Source of the DNA: Vibrio fortis
Lineage (GTDB): Bacteria > Pseudomonadota > Gammaproteobacteria > Enterobacterales > Vibrionaceae
Length of the DNA: 64,000 nucleotides
Assembly (NCBI RefSeq): GCF_024347475.1
Contig: NZ_AP025487.1
Coordinates: forward strand, 1,302,001-1,366,000
Reading direction: 5' to 3'
Part shown: one piece after another, positions 19,119 to 27,560 of the stretch
Position numbering within the stretch: the stretch's first letter is position 1
Layout of the letters: each line of letters starts with the position of its first letter
Translations under genes and position numbers: made by a program
The notes under the pieces: model-generated
Databases searched by the model: none
What the model saw: the letters and a program-made list of their open reading frames with translations, nothing else
What the model was told of the DNA's origin: nothing

Positions 19119-21509
19119 ATGTCTCTACTACCCATCGATTCTTATCAACATGCACTTCATGAACTCCTCCCTTCAAGCCACCTCGTTGTAGAAGCCGAAA
19201 CCGGCTCTGGTAAGTCGACGCGTTTACCGGTTTGGGCGTCAAAGCATGGTCGAGTATTAGTGATTGAGCCGAGACGTATTGCTTGTACTTCGCTGGCTGA
19301 GTTCTTAGCGACGTCATCAGGTAAGCCACTTGGAGAAGAGGTGGGTTATGCGATTAAGCTCGAAGCCAAGTACAACGAATCGACTCAGGTGACATTTGTT
19401 ACCCAGGGTGTTGCGTTGCGCTGGTTAGTAGAAGATGGGTTGAAGACGTTCGATATTGTAGTGGTTGATGAATTTCATGAGCGTCGCTGGGATATTGATT
19501 TGTTGGTTGCGATCTTAAAAGCGCGTAGCCAACATCGACTAGTCGTAACGTCGGCGACAATCGAAGGTGCGAAGCTTGCGCACTATCTCAATGCAAAGCG
19601 CATCACCTGCGAAGGTCGAAACTACCATGTCGCTATTGAGCATCGAGCGTCAGACTCTCGTCATTTACCAGATAGTCGTAATATAGAGCGACGCGTTGCT
19701 GATGAAGTGAAGCAGCAGTTAGTAGCGTGCAGTGGCGATATTCTTGTTTTCCTGCCGGGTAAAAAAGAGATCCTACAAACGGCTCAGGCACTGAATGCCA
19801 TAGACGGGATTGGCGTATGCCCGCTCTATGCATCGGTTTCAGATGGCGAACGTAATCGTGCATTGTCAGATATCCCGTTAGATACACCACAGCGAAAAAC
19901 CAAAGTGATTCTGGCAACTAACGTGGCCGAGACCTCCCTAACCATTCCAAATATTGCGTTAGTGATAGACTCTGGTCTTGAGCGAAGAACGGTTCAGCGT
20001 AATGGTAGAACGACTCTGACATTGAAGGCTATATCACAAGCCAGTGCGAAACAGCGAGCAGGGCGTGCGGGGCGCGTTATGGACGGTAAGTGTGTTCGTC
20101 TATTCGGTGAACATGCTGCACTTGAGCTCGTAACGCCACCTGAGATGCAACGTGAAGAGTTGATTGAGCCGATGTTAGCGGCAGCCTGCTGTCAGATGAG
20201 GCTTGAAGATTTAGACCTATTAGATGAGTTACCGGAAAAGTCACTGTTAAAAGCGAAGCAGACTTTGCTTTTGATGGAAGCGATAGACAGTGAAGGGAAG
20301 GCGACAGAACATGGTAAACGCATGTATCCGTTACCTATCGATGCCTTGCATGCAGATATCGTGACCCGAATTAAGACCAAAGCGCTTAAAGAAGCGATGA
20401 TTGATCTTACCGCAGCACTCTCAGTGCCTGCTCGGCTTTATCAGCTACCGAATAACCCAGAACAGTTAGATGCTCTGTTCAAAGAAGAGAAAGAGGGCTG
20501 CGATCTTACGCTATTAATCGGTGTCGTCCGTGGTAAAGAATACCCTCATCTTGTAATCGATAAGCAAGCATTATTAGAAGCTCAAGGTTTAGCTGAGCAG
20601 ATGCGCGAGCTGTTTGAGTTACCTCAACTGGAAGTCGCGTCTCGATATAATAGGGTCGATTTACTCAAAGAGATTTTACGCCTGCACCCAGAGCTTGCGT
20701 TTGTTCGCAGAACTAAGCGTCGAGAGGCATTTGCCAATGGGGAGCTCGAAGTCATGTTAGGTAGGGAAAATCGAGTTCCAGACAGCAGTGAAGCTTTGTT
20801 AGTGCTTGATACCTATAGTTTACCGGGGCGAGGCGTAAAACAGACGTTGACGTTAGCCACGACGGTGGCTCCGATTCCAATTCAGTTGCTTGTCGAACAA
20901 GAGTTGGGTGAGTGGCAACAAGGAGAAACCGTTGTAGAAGGGTCATCAGATAACGCTGGTCAGGTATTCACAACCATGTCTTTGATTTACGCAGGCCGCG
21001 TGATTGATACCAAATTGATTGAGGCTCAAGGTCAGCTTTCACTTAAACCTGTCATTGATATGGTTCTTAATGACCAATATTTGGAAGGATTTGCAAAACA
21101 GAGAACTCAAGAGATCAAGCATTGGCAGCTCTATGTGAGAATGGGTTTGAGTGAATGTTGTGAGTACTCGCCAGAAATCGAAGCGCTCAACTTTGTCGAT
21201 TGGTTTGCAGCGCAGCTAGAAGAGTTAGGCGTGAGCCAAGTCGATGAGCTAGAGATGTTTGATGCAGAAGATATCCCATTTGATGGTATTCCATATTGGG
21301 AGTACGCGGAATTTGCAGAAAAATACCCATTCCATTTACTATTGGCCGACCTCCAGCTCGATGTCGAATATCTTCCTCAGAGAAAGCTAGTGTATGTTCA
21401 TTATTCAAGCGGTGGACGCAAAACTCCGCCCAAGCGCTGGGAGCTGCCCGTTTGGTCAGGTTGGCGTATCCAGTACAAGAAAGCGAGCCGAGTTTTGGAC
21501 GTAAAATAA
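19119..21509 (+). CDS. DEAH-box ATP-dependent helicase, HrpA/HrpB-like
   Basis: I prefer the ATG at 19119 (796 residues); an upstream in-frame TTG at 19107 also lacks a ribosome site. The helicase core covers about residues 10-430: Walker A AETGSGKST, DEFHER (motif II), VTSATIEG (motif III), ATNVAETSLTIPN (motif V) and QRAGRAGR (motif VI), followed by helicase-associated and OB-like parts. The core resembles HrpB. The last 250 residues (from about PGRGVKQTLTLATTV to HYSSGGRKTPPKRWELP) do not carry the usual HrpB C-terminus, so naming it hrpB is unsafe. It likely acts on RNA or ribonucleoprotein. Confidence 0.85.
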   Translation: MSLLPIDSYQHALHELLPSSHLVVEAETGSGKSTRLPVWASKHGRVLVIEPRRIACTSLAEFLATSSGKPLGEEVGYAIKLEAKYNESTQVTFVTQGVALRWLVEDGLKTFDIVVVDEFHERRWDIDLLVAILKARSQHRLVVTSATIEGAKLAHYLNAKRITCEGRNYHVAIEHRASDSRHLPDSRNIERRVADEVKQQLVACSGDILVFLPGKKEILQTAQALNAIDGIGVCPLYASVSDGERNRALSDIPLDTPQRKTKVILATNVAETSLTIPNIALVIDSGLERRTVQRNGRTTLTLKAISQASAKQRAGRAGRVMDGKCVRLFGEHAALELVTPPEMQREELIEPMLAAACCQMRLEDLDLLDELPEKSLLKAKQTLLLMEAIDSEGKATEHGKRMYPLPIDALHADIVTRIKTKALKEAMIDLTAALSVPARLYQLPNNPEQLDALFKEEKEGCDLTLLIGVVRGKEYPHLVIDKQALLEAQGLAEQMRELFELPQLEVASRYNRVDLLKEILRLHPELAFVRRTKRREAFANGELEVMLGRENRVPDSSEALLVLDTYSLPGRGVKQTLTLATTVAPIPIQLLVEQELGEWQQGETVVEGSSDNAGQVFTTMSLIYAGRVIDTKLIEAQGQLSLKPVIDMVLNDQYLEGFAKQRTQEIKHWQLYVRMGLSECCEYSPEIEALNFVDWFAAQLEELGVSQVDELEMFDAEDIPFDGIPYWEYAEFAEKYPFHLLLADLQLDVEYLPQRKLVYVHYSSGGRKTPPKRWELPVWSGWRIQYKKASRVLDVK

Positions 21510-21545
21510 GACGAATTACTTCAATTTGTAAAATATTAATCAAAT

Positions 21546-21581
21546 AGACGCATATATGAGTTTTCAGTGCGTCTTTTGTTA
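21546..21581 (+). terminator. Terminator after the DEAH helicase
   Basis: AGACGCA and TGCGTCT pair around a 15-base loop and are followed by TTTGTT on the plus strand, 36 bases past the helicase stop. Confidence 0.6.
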
Positions 21582-21715
21582 CAAAATTGATTTTTATATG
21601 CCTTTTTAACCAATCAAAAGGTCATAAAAGACCATTCTTCTATATCCTATTGCTATAAAGAAAGAGTTAGTGGATATTAAAAGTATATTGTGTTGCCAAT
21701 GTGTCGGGGGACATC

Positions 21716-22093
21716 ATGGATAAACAAAAAGAAACCTGTGTAGAATTTGATTACACAAACTTTCTTGGCGCGTCATGCGACAAAAAATGGACTTTTCTAG
21801 AAGCACTCACCACATTTGCCCCTGTGTTCGGTACGGTTTGGAAAGATAGCATCAAAGATCTGGCGACTCCGGAAGATCGTTTATGGGAAAAAGCACTCAA
21901 GTCGCTCTCTACGCGAAAGAGTGATGAGTCGAACATCGTGACATTACTTAAGCTGGCAAAGTTGGAAGGCATTAATGAACTAAAAGTAGTCATGCCGTAC
22001 TCGTTGGAGGATGAGCAGATCGAGTACATCGAATCACGAAGCCACTTGGTGATCACGGGAAGCTCAGCGGAAGAGTTCACAATAAAGTTATAG
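21716..22093 (+). CDS. Conserved-looking small protein of unknown function
   Basis: GGGGG at 21706-21710 points to the ATG at 21716 (125 residues) rather than the upstream GTG. The product is acidic and soluble, begins MDKQKETCVEFDYTNFLGAS, has two cysteines near the N-terminus and no signal or membrane segment. The C-terminal half (INELKVVMPYSLEDEQIEYI to the end) looks like alternating strands and helices. I do not recognise the family. It is a single gene framed by terminators. The coding pattern resembles its neighbours, so I believe it is real. Confidence 0.7.
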   Translation: MDKQKETCVEFDYTNFLGASCDKKWTFLEALTTFAPVFGTVWKDSIKDLATPEDRLWEKALKSLSTRKSDESNIVTLLKLAKLEGINELKVVMPYSLEDEQIEYIESRSHLVITGSSAEEFTIKL

Positions 22094-22161
22094 AGTTATA
22101 GATAGCGAGGCGTTGTACCAACCACAGTGAGTATTATCTCGACGCCAAGTTGAATAACAAC

Positions 22162-22224
22162 AAAGGGCCGCTTATCAACTTCATTAATCGATTTACTGAT
22201 TAATAAAGCGATAAGCGGCCCTTT
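22162..22224. terminator. Nested 15-bp hairpin, bidirectional terminator
   Basis: AAAGGGCCGCTTATC pairs perfectly with GATAAGCGGCCCTTT across a 33-base loop, and the loop itself contains ATTAATC/GATTAAT. It lies between the convergent 125-residue gene and purC. Confidence 0.75.
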
Positions 22225-22255
22225 GAGTAACAGACCTTATTGATAAAAAGGAGTG

Positions 22256-23359
22256 TTAGTCGATTAGGTTGTACTCAGCACGTAAGATGTCAACGATCTC
22301 TTGCTTAGGATTATCGCTCAACTCAATTTTGCTACCTGTAATCTTTTCAGCAATATCAAGGTAGGTACGAGACAGTGACATTAGCGCATCAAGCGGCAGT
22401 TCGTTATCACGAGCCAACGCTTCACGTTCAGGCATGCGCTCTTTGTTAAGTAGAATGTCAGCATCTGGGAAGTGGTTCAGCAAGAACTGGCGGAAGCCTT
22501 CTTTAGAGTTCTCGACGATGTTGCCTTTGTTGTACTCTTCGGTATCCCAAATACGTGATGAATCTGGCGTGCCAACTTCATCCATGTAGATGAGTTTTTC
22601 ATTGCCTTGAGCATCGTTGACGTAACCAAACTCAAACTTGGTATCAACGAAGGTTTGATCAACCTTGTTCAATGCTTCACTAATCACGCCAAAGCCTTCT
22701 TTTAGTAGCTTTTCGTAGTGAGCAATATCGCTCTCTTTTGTGAAGTTAAATGCTGCGAAGTTCTGCTCGATATTCTGACGAGTGATATTGACATCATCAG
22801 CTTCTGGTACGCCAGGAATGCCCTTAAGAATACCCTTAGTCGACGGTGTGATCAGTAGCTCTGGAAGCTTCTTATCTTTCTCTAGTCCTTCTGGCATTTC
22901 GATGCCACAGAACTCGCGTTCACCATTTGCGTATGCACGCCACATTGAACCAGTAATGTATTGGCGACAAATCGCTTCAATCATCACAGGACGTGCTTTT
23001 TGTACAATCCAAACGAATGGGTGAGGGATATCTAGAATGTGACTGTCAGCCAGACCGTTATCTTTAAACAGCTTAAACCAGTGGTTAGAGATAGCGTTGA
23101 GTGCAGCGCCTTTACCAGGAACACCTTTTAAGCCGCCTTCGCCATGCCAAATACAGTCAAACGCAGAGATACGGTCACTAATAACCATGATTGCTAACGG
23201 CGCATCAGGTGCGACATCGTAGCCTTTCTCTTTAATTAGTCTTTGACTATCTTCTTCGGTTAACCAGTAAACTGAGCGAACTTTGCCACTGTGGACAGGT
23301 TTATCAGTACGGATGGGTAGATCATCATTTACGGCTAGAACTTGATCAGCGAGGCTCAT
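22256..23359 (-). CDS. purC: Phosphoribosylaminoimidazole-succinocarboxamide synthase (SAICAR synthetase)
   Basis: This 367-residue enzyme ligates aspartate to CAIR in de novo purine synthesis. Motifs include the N-terminal [20 protein letters not shown], the [12 protein letters not shown] block, LITPSTKG and the metal/ATP segment [17 protein letters not shown]. It is the long form used by Vibrio and relatives rather than the 237-residue E. coli form. A near-perfect PurR box lies about 100 bases upstream of the ATG, so it is probably repressed by PurR when purines are abundant. It is monocistronic. Confidence 0.95.
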   Translation of the reverse strand: MSLADQVLAVNDDLPIRTDKPVHSGKVRSVYWLTEEDSQRLIKEKGYDVAPDAPLAIMVISDRISAFDCIWHGEGGLKGVPGKGAALNAISNHWFKLFKDNGLADSHILDIPHPFVWIVQKARPVMIEAICRQYITGSMWRAYANGEREFCGIEMPEGLEKDKKLPELLITPSTKGILKGIPGVPEADDVNITRQNIEQNFAAFNFTKESDIAHYEKLLKEGFGVISEALNKVDQTFVDTKFEFGYVNDAQGNEKLIYMDEVGTPDSSRIWDTEEYNKGNIVENSKEGFRQFLLNHFPDADILLNKERMPEREALARDNELPLDALMSLSRTYLDIAEKITGSKIELSDNPKQEIVDILRAEYNLID

Positions 23360-23459
23360 TTAGACATTCCTATCTTTTATCAAACGTCATACAGAGAAGT
23401 GCATAACACACTCGATTAGGTGGGCATTATACCCAATCTAAATTCTGCTTCCAGAGAAA

Positions 23460-23475
23460 AAGCAAACGTTTGCCT
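23460..23475. promoter_or_regulatory. PurR operator upstream of purC
   Basis: AAGCAAACGTTTGCCT contains the perfect 12-base palindrome GCAAACGTTTGC, matching the PurR consensus ACGCAAACGTTTGCGT at 13 of 16 positions. It is about 100 bases upstream of purC. Confidence 0.85.
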
Positions 23476-23544
23476 ATTTCTTTTTAATCCGCTGTTTCTT
23501 TTCTATCCACTATATTCTTTGCGCTTACTCGTTCTTTACAAAAA

Positions 23545-23594
23545 ATAAAACCCCGCTCAATGCTGTCGTTGGTTTCGACAGAAAAGAGCGGGGT
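23545..23594 (-). terminator. Terminator after sulA
   Basis: ACCCCGCTC and GAGCGGGGT form the outer stem, with CTGTCG/CGACAG as an inner stem in the loop. On the minus strand it is followed by TTTATTTTTT. It lies just past the sulA stop and upstream of the PurR box. Confidence 0.85.
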
Positions 23595-23607
23595 AGGCAG
23601 TGTTCGA

Positions 23608-24030
23608 TTAGTGAATGTGATGAGTAGTGCTGGACTCAACAAAGAAGACTTCACATTGATATTGAATAGCGAGCTCACGTAAGTACTGTTGACCAAATGC
23701 ATCGATCTGGTTACTCGCGACAATTGCACTGGCGTTTCGAGAGCGTATCGCTTTCTCTACTGTCTCCATTTCGCTCATTTGACGAGAAGGCTTCATATGA
23801 ATGATGCGTTCGCAACAAATATTGAACTGAGAGAGTTCTTTTGCCGAAGGGCGAGGGGTTTGTGCTGTGAATAGCAACCATTGCTCTTGATTGGACAGCA
23901 AAGCCATACGCGCTAGCAAGTCGGCTTGATGGCGAGATTGATTAGAGCTTTGCGGCAGATGCGATGCCGCAGAAAATGCGCATTGAACTAGCGGGCTAGA
24001 GTGTTGTGCTTTTACGTGAGCTGGAATCAT
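23608..24030 (-). CDS. sulA: SOS cell-division inhibitor SulA
   Basis: The ATG at 24030 has AAGGA eight bases upstream and gives 140 residues starting MIPAHVKAQHSSPLVQC; the longer frame runs into the operator and is not used. The protein fits the SulA superfamily (a truncated RecA-like fold), with the ERIIHMKPSRQMSEMETVEKAIRSR helix-rich middle and a variable N-terminus. SulA binds FtsZ and blocks septation after DNA damage. A perfect LexA box lies 23-38 bases upstream of the start, strongly supporting the SOS assignment. Confidence 0.88.
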   Translation of the reverse strand: MIPAHVKAQHSSPLVQCAFSAASHLPQSSNQSRHQADLLARMALLSNQEQWLLFTAQTPRPSAKELSQFNICCERIIHMKPSRQMSEMETVEKAIRSRNASAIVASNQIDAFGQQYLRELAIQYQCEVFFVESSTTHHIH

Positions 24031-24052
24031 TTTTGCTGTCCTTATATACATG

Positions 24053-24068
24053 CTGTATGTGTATACAG
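24053..24068. promoter_or_regulatory. LexA box of sulA
   Basis: CTGTATGTGTATACAG fits the CTG-N10-CAG LexA consensus with the favoured alternating TA core, and it is placed directly in the sulA promoter. Confidence 0.93.
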
Positions 24069-24404
24069 TAGTTTTTGTGGTGCATAAGATCAAGCAATTT
24101 TTTGGGGAAATTATGTACAGAAAATCTGATTTTAATTGACATTTATAGCTAAGGTGTTGTTTTTGTTTGTGTTTTTAAATTTGAATGAATTCGCAAAATT
24201 TCTCATGATTAGGAAGGTTTGAGATCTACAGCACTGTTTCTATACAGGTTTATACAGTGGTTTTCTAAAAGTACTGTATAGGGGAGAGAGTAGGTTTAGA
24301 TAGATCGGAGATTCTAAATACCGGGTGTTTTGAAGGGGGAAGGAGATTATTGCTAATCGCTTGTCGAATAAAGAGTGGTTAGGTGGGCGCTATTCGTGGC
24401 GATC
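24069..24404. other. AT-rich intergenic region upstream of sulA
   Basis: About 335 bases without an open frame I can support. It contains three LexA-like half-sites (near 24228-24290: CTATACAGG, TATACAGTG, TACTGTATAG), but their spacing does not make a full 16-base box. No RNA gene is evident. Confidence 0.5.
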
Positions 24405-24434
24405 AAAAAAGCGCCTCGATTGGCGCTTTTTTAC
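24404..24434. terminator. Bidirectional terminator after the 62-residue gene
   Basis: AAAAAAGCGCC and GGCGCTTTTTT form a perfect 11-bp stem with a 6-base loop, giving a T-run on either strand. It lies 20 bases past the stop of the small minus-strand gene. Confidence 0.9.
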
Positions 24435-24453
24435 TTCCGTGTTGAGGTAACTA

Positions 24454-24642
24454 TTATCTTCTTGTTGCCTCGGAGAGTTTTGCTCTCATTTCCATTTCGC
24501 CGATATTGAACTGGCGAACGTCCATGGTTGCAATGTCATTGCATTCTTCACATGAACAATGAGACTTACCATCAAGGTAGTCATGTTTTTTTACTAGGCT
24601 TGGCTTTTTACACCAATCACATACGCCTTCAATTGTGAACAT
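24454..24642 (-). CDS. Small cysteine-rich, probably zinc-binding protein
   Basis: The 62-residue product begins MFTIEGVCDWCKKPSLVKKH and has CxxC (Cys8, Cys11) followed by CSCEEC about 20 residues later, the spacing of a zinc ribbon or knuckle. AGGAGAG directly precedes the ATG. The hairpin CACCTG/CAGGTG at 24653-24670 lies immediately upstream of the ribosome site. I do not recognise a named family. It could be a small regulator or a metal-binding adaptor. Confidence 0.75.
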   Translation of the reverse strand: MFTIEGVCDWCKKPSLVKKHDYLDGKSHCSCEECNDIATMDVRQFNIGEMEMRAKLSEATRR

Positions 24643-24652
24643 ATTCTCTCCT

Positions 24653-24670
24653 CACCTGTATCGTCAGGTG
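24653..24670 (-). promoter_or_regulatory. Hairpin directly upstream of a ribosome binding site
   Basis: On the minus strand CACCTG and CAGGTG pair around ACGATA; the second arm touches the AGGAGAG ribosome site of the 62-residue gene. It could be an mRNA structure controlling translation or a protein-binding palindrome. Confidence 0.4.
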
Positions 24671-24807
24671 TATTTTCGGCGTGAATTATGACACAAGTAG
24701 GACTAAAAAGTTAATTGTTTGTTACCTGTTTTTGAGAGGGAGATCGTTTGCGACACCAATAAAAATGGGTTTCCGTGCACTAGGTCGTTCCCGCTAGATT
24801 TTATTTG

Positions 24808-25842
24808 TTACGTTTTGGTAACATTTTGTAAAATTGTTTTCAGGGCAGCATTCAGTCTTTTCATCTCTTCATCACTTCCTTGGCCATCGGGGTGATAGAT
24901 TTTAGACAGTTGCTTATAACGAATTTTGATCTGTTTTTGTTCAGGGATGGCCGAGCTTTTATACCCAAATACAGCACACGCCAATTGTAGGTTATGGTTA
25001 CTCTTACTGTTTTGGCGCTTCTTCAACTCCTTATAGAGTGTCGCGATTTGGTGTTTTTGTTGTGATAGTTGGATATCTTTAAGCTTGATCTGTTCTCGGC
25101 TGATATCTTCAGTCTTGGTTTGAGCACCTTTACGAAGCTTTGTGATTAGAAAGCCAGAGAAGCCAATCAGTAGCATGATAGTAATCGCCAAGCCGATGAT
25201 TATGTTCTGAGAAACGTTGTTTTCTTGATCAGATTGAAGCGTGGCTTGTGAGGGTAGCGTAGTGGTTACGATAGACGAAGCGGGTGCTTGAGTTGTCGTT
25301 TGCTCACTATATTGCTCATCAAGCGCCTTAAATGATGAGACTTGCTCGGAGCGGCGCTTATTAAATTGTGCTTGCAGGACTCGCTCATAAGCCTGTTGTG
25401 CCTGAGGCAGCTGGGAGCTGGCTAAGCGATACCAAAGTTCTGCTTGGTCAAGTGCATCAAATGACCCTGTTTCCAGCTCGTAGAGCTCTCCCAATTTGTA
25501 TGCGGCGTGAGAATTACCTTCTATAGCCAGTTGCGTATACCAAAGTGCAGCTGCATTGATGTCCTTTTGAGTACCTTGTCCCTTGACTAGCATATCAGCG
25601 GTTTGCAGTTGAGCTTGTTGGTGACCTTGCTCTGCGGCACGCGAAAACCAATAGAAGGCTTCCTCTTCGTTTCTGATGTTAGATTCAGCCAAGTAGCTAT
25701 CCGCTAAACGAAATTCATCTTCTGAATTGCCTAGGTTGGCTTTCTCTTGAAGCTGAATAAGCTCTTGCTGTGTAATCTCTGCAAATGACTGGGGGCTAAA
25801 AAGACAAAAAAGTAGGGGGATTAAAGGGAGCTTATGCAACAT
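24808..25842 (-). CDS. Sel1-repeat, transmembrane, J-domain protein
   Basis: The 344-residue protein starts with a signal-like segment (residues 1-21, ending SFA). Three or four Sel1-like repeats follow (about 33-165; NEEEAFYWFSRAAEQGHQQAQ, INAAALWYTQLAIEGNSHAA, DQAELWYRLASSQ), then a low-complexity linker. A transmembrane helix lies near 212-233, followed by a coiled coil and a C-terminal J domain with the diagnostic HPD motif (IYHPDGQGSDEEMKRLN). The J domain should recruit DnaK in the cytoplasm, while the Sel1 repeats would sit in the periplasm. This arrangement is uncommon and has no gene name that I know. Confidence 0.82.
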   Translation of the reverse strand: MLHKLPLIPLLFCLFSPQSFAEITQQELIQLQEKANLGNSEDEFRLADSYLAESNIRNEEEAFYWFSRAAEQGHQQAQLQTADMLVKGQGTQKDINAAALWYTQLAIEGNSHAAYKLGELYELETGSFDALDQAELWYRLASSQLPQAQQAYERVLQAQFNKRRSEQVSSFKALDEQYSEQTTTQAPASSIVTTTLPSQATLQSDQENNVSQNIIIGLAITIMLLIGFSGFLITKLRKGAQTKTEDISREQIKLKDIQLSQQKHQIATLYKELKKRQNSKSNHNLQLACAVFGYKSSAIPEQKQIKIRYKQLSKIYHPDGQGSDEEMKRLNAALKTILQNVTKT

Positions 25843-25867
25843 ACATCCATCTTTCTCGGTAGTTCCT

Positions 25868-25900
25868 ATAAAAAAGCCCAGCGATTTGGCTGGGCTTAAT
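25868..25900 (-). terminator. Terminator after the OmpA-like lipoprotein gene
   Basis: AAGCCCAGC and GCTGGGCTT pair around GATTTG, with a T-run on the minus strand. It separates this gene from the Sel1/J-domain gene. Confidence 0.9.
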
Positions 25901-25905
25901 CGAGA

Positions 25906-26574
25906 TTATTTCAGCGGTAGAATTTGAATCTCTACGCGGCGGTTACATGCTCGACCTTGAGATGTACCGTTGTCACAGATTGGGTAGCGTTCACCGTTAC
26001 CACGAGCAATAGCACGGCCTGCAGCAACATCTTGAGAGATCAAGAATGCACGTACAGATTCAGCACGACGCTCAGATAGGATTTGGTTAGTAGACTCGCT
26101 ACCTGTGCTATCAGTGTGGCCATCGATCACTAGGCTTGTGTCAGGGTATTCAACCAGGATACGCGCCACGCCACGCAATGTATTGTGAATACTTGACTCA
26201 AGAGCGTAAGAGCCAGATTCAAAACCGATGCCGTTTTCTAGGCGAAGTAGTAGTTGGTTTTCGCCAACACGCTCTACTTGAACACCTGAATTCAGTAGTT
26301 CTTGACGTAAAGCTGCTTCTTGCTGGTCGAAGTAGTAGCCAATACCACCACCGACAGCCGCGCCACCTGCTGCACCAATCAGTGCACGCTTACGACGATC
26401 TTTAGAGTCATCACCCGTTGCAGCGCCCGCTACGGCACCAGCTATAGCACCAATAAGTGCACCTTGTGTCGCAGAGTTTGTTTCAGTTTCACCTGTTGTT
26501 GCGTTTTGACGCTGAGTCGCCTGACAGCCAGTTAGAGCGATAGTCAGCGCAAGTGCTAATGTGATTTTTTTCAA
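25906..26574 (-). CDS. OmpA-family lipoprotein with glycine zipper (YiaD-like)
   Basis: I place the start at TTG 26574, which has GGAG eight bases upstream and yields a clean lipoprotein signal: KKITLALALTIALTGC, with the lipobox LTGC and Cys17. The 222-residue protein then has a glycine-zipper region (GALIGAIAGAVAGAATG and ALIGAAGGAAVGGGIGYY) and a C-terminal OmpA-like domain with the peptidoglycan-binding pattern IDGHTDSTGSESTNQILSERRA and NRRVEI. It should be anchored in the outer membrane and bind peptidoglycan. YiaD of E. coli has the same layout. Confidence 0.9.
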   Translation of the reverse strand: MKKITLALALTIALTGCQATQRQNATTGETETNSATQGALIGAIAGAVAGAATGDDSKDRRKRALIGAAGGAAVGGGIGYYFDQQEAALRQELLNSGVQVERVGENQLLLRLENGIGFESGSYALESSIHNTLRGVARILVEYPDTSLVIDGHTDSTGSESTNQILSERRAESVRAFLISQDVAAGRAIARGNGERYPICDNGTSQGRACNRRVEIQILPLK

Positions 26575-26692
26575 CGTGTTGTCTCCATGTTGTACTTCAG
26601 TCATAACAGTCGATGTGTATGACAAACATATTGTTCTGTATATCCGTCGAAGGAAATATTTATCAGCGGTTTACTGTTAAGTAAACCCGGTA

Positions 26693-27382
26693 TTAGGATT
26701 TGGTAATCCGTTTTGCTGCCTGAGCACCCGCTACAGGGCGGTTTACAGACAGCTTACGACCTTTCTTTAAGCCTACTTCATAATCAGCAGTGAGATTCTT
26801 CATTGCTTCTTTCAGTTGCTGCTTAAAAGTTTCGCGGTCGATGTTTTTAAACTCTTTATCAATATAGTTGTTAATTTTGTTATTTGACTCGTCATCGGGT
26901 GTGATCGTAGGTAGTTTTTCAAGCGCACCCTCAACCCAGCCAGAAACAAATGAGTTTACTCTGCGCGTGACTTCCGTCGAACTGGTTCCAGAACCTGCGA
27001 AGCTGTTACGGAATTGGCCAGTATGCTCGTTCATTTCACGATAGATGATGTCGAAGGCGAAAGCGGCGAAAATTGCACGATCCGCTTCACCGATGAATTC
27101 AGCGCGTTTAAGGCCTTTGTGGTTAAGTAGAACGGCTTCTACTCCAAATTTAGTATTGATACCACGGATGACACGCAAAAGAGTCGAGCTAATGTTAGCC
27201 GGAAGCAGATGTGTTGATTGAGTTTTCCCCATCTTGATGAATTCAATATCGTCCTTCTCGAGGCCGTATTTGAGCATCAAGTTATGCGCCATTTTGATCG
27301 CGTTAGCGGCTTCGTTAACGTTGGCTGAGTTTCCAAGTTCTAGGCACTTGGCAATTTTTTTGAGGGCTCTTTTCTTATCCAT
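26693..27382 (-). CDS. DUF2786 domain protein
   Basis: This 229-residue soluble protein begins with the DUF2786 pattern (KRALKKIAKCLELGNSANVNEAANAIKMAHNLMLKYGL), a helical module found in bacteria and phages with no defined biochemistry. A conserved-looking central block follows (EFIGEADRAIFAAFAFDIIYREM), and a basic C-terminus ends in AQAAKRITKS. No neighbouring gene hints at its partner. Function unknown. Confidence 0.75.
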   Translation of the reverse strand: MDKKRALKKIAKCLELGNSANVNEAANAIKMAHNLMLKYGLEKDDIEFIKMGKTQSTHLLPANISSTLLRVIRGINTKFGVEAVLLNHKGLKRAEFIGEADRAIFAAFAFDIIYREMNEHTGQFRNSFAGSGTSSTEVTRRVNSFVSGWVEGALEKLPTITPDDESNNKINNYIDKEFKNIDRETFKQQLKEAMKNLTADYEVGLKKGRKLSVNRPVAGAQAAKRITKS

Positions 27383-27507
27383 CGACTGACTTAATCATTA
27401 CCACATTTTTTTAAAAGTCCGACATTTTACCCGTTTTAGCGAGTAACAGAAAGTAAAACTCGTGTCAGTAATTGGAAGGGGAAGTATGGATTTGGGGGAT
27501 AGAAACG

Positions 27508-27540
27508 AAAAACACCATCAAATGTATGATGGTGTTTAGT
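27508..27540. terminator. Terminator after the DUF3334 gene
   Basis: AAACACCATCA and TGATGGTGTTT pair around AATGTA, with T residues on both ends, about 20 bases past the DUF3334 stop. Confidence 0.85.
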
Positions 27541-27560
27541 GTATGAAAATGAGATTTCGC

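Noticed and set aside
24228..24292. Cluster of LexA-like half-sites
   Set aside because: CTG and CAG halves are present but none shows the required N10 spacing; only the site at 24053-24068 is a true box.
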